DNA of 5,177 nt from Defluviicoccus sp. (GTDB taxonomy: Bacteria > Pseudomonadota > Alphaproteobacteria > MPNO01): NCBI GenBank assembly GCA_028820945.1, contig JAPPHW010000085.1, forward strand, positions 1-5,177, written 5' to 3'. A program made the translations under genes and the position numbers. Below are positions 5,072-5,177 of this stretch, in pieces; positions within the stretch are counted from its first letter, which is position 1, and every line of letters starts with the position of its first letter. The notes below the pieces were generated by a model. That model saw only the letters and a list, made by a program, of their open reading frames with translations. It was not told where the DNA came from and made no database searches.

Positions 5072-5177
5072 GGGGGGGGGGGGGCCCCCCCCCCCCCACA
5101 AAAAAAAAAAGGGGGGGGGGCCCCAAAAAAAAAAAAAAAAAGCCGGGGGCCCACCCCCAGCGGGGGGGGGGGGGGGG
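5072..5177. other. Homopolymer blocks, probable sequencing or assembly artefact at the contig end
   Basis: From 5072 the sequence becomes runs of one base: 13 G, 13 C, 11 A, 10 G, 4 C, 17 A, then a short mixed piece and a final run of 16 G. No biological sequence of this kind is expected in a high-GC bacterial genome. No gene call should be extended into it; reading frames crossing it give only poly-Pro, poly-Gly and poly-Phe tracts. Confidence 0.9.

Noticed and set aside
1..5177. tRNA, rRNA or CRISPR array.
   Set aside because: No cloverleaf, rRNA signature or regularly spaced short repeats were seen on either strand.

Overview
The window is about 5.2 kb from a high-GC bacterium, probably an alphaproteobacterium. 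This rests on the GC-rich codon use of the flanking genes and on intergenic inverted repeats of a kind I associate with alphaproteobacteria; the species cannot be told. The final ~106 bases are homopolymer blocks that look like a contig-end artefact.

Layout, left to right. (1) 1-1447 (+): the 3' part of an AMP-forming acyl-CoA synthetase gene, open at the left edge. (2) 1489-2188 (-): an intact toxin-antitoxin pair, with a RelE/HigB-like (Gp49/DUF891) toxin first and an XRE/HigA-like antitoxin one base behind it. A stem-loop separates it from the convergent synthetase gene. (3) ~2231-2487 (+): a decayed VapC/FitB-like PIN toxin with internal deletions and a frame break. (4) 2545-2876 (+): a diverged second copy of the last third of the acyl-CoA synthetase, without the catalytic N-terminal domain. 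(5) 2965-3065 (+): a second VapC remnant, holding parts that the first remnant lost. (6) ~3066-3447: a gene-free stretch with a good -35/-10 pair and, from about 3259 to 3428, four consecutive stem-loops. (7) 3448-4833 (+): a 461-residue reverse transcriptase with an intact YIDD active site and much lower GC than its surroundings. (8) 4789-5025 (-): a HicB-like antitoxin, apparently cut off at its C-terminus where it meets the reverse transcriptase. (9) 5072-5177: homopolymer artefact.

Reading as a whole: this is accessory DNA, where toxin-antitoxin modules have accumulated and decayed next to a metabolic gene whose 3' end was duplicated. A segment of about 1.75 kb holding a leader region and the reverse transcriptase appears to lie between a broken vapC and a broken hicB. 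The most interesting candidate is a stand-alone reverse transcriptase paired with a structured upstream RNA, an arrangement like retrons and defence-associated reverse transcriptases. I cannot assign it to a known class from the sequence alone.
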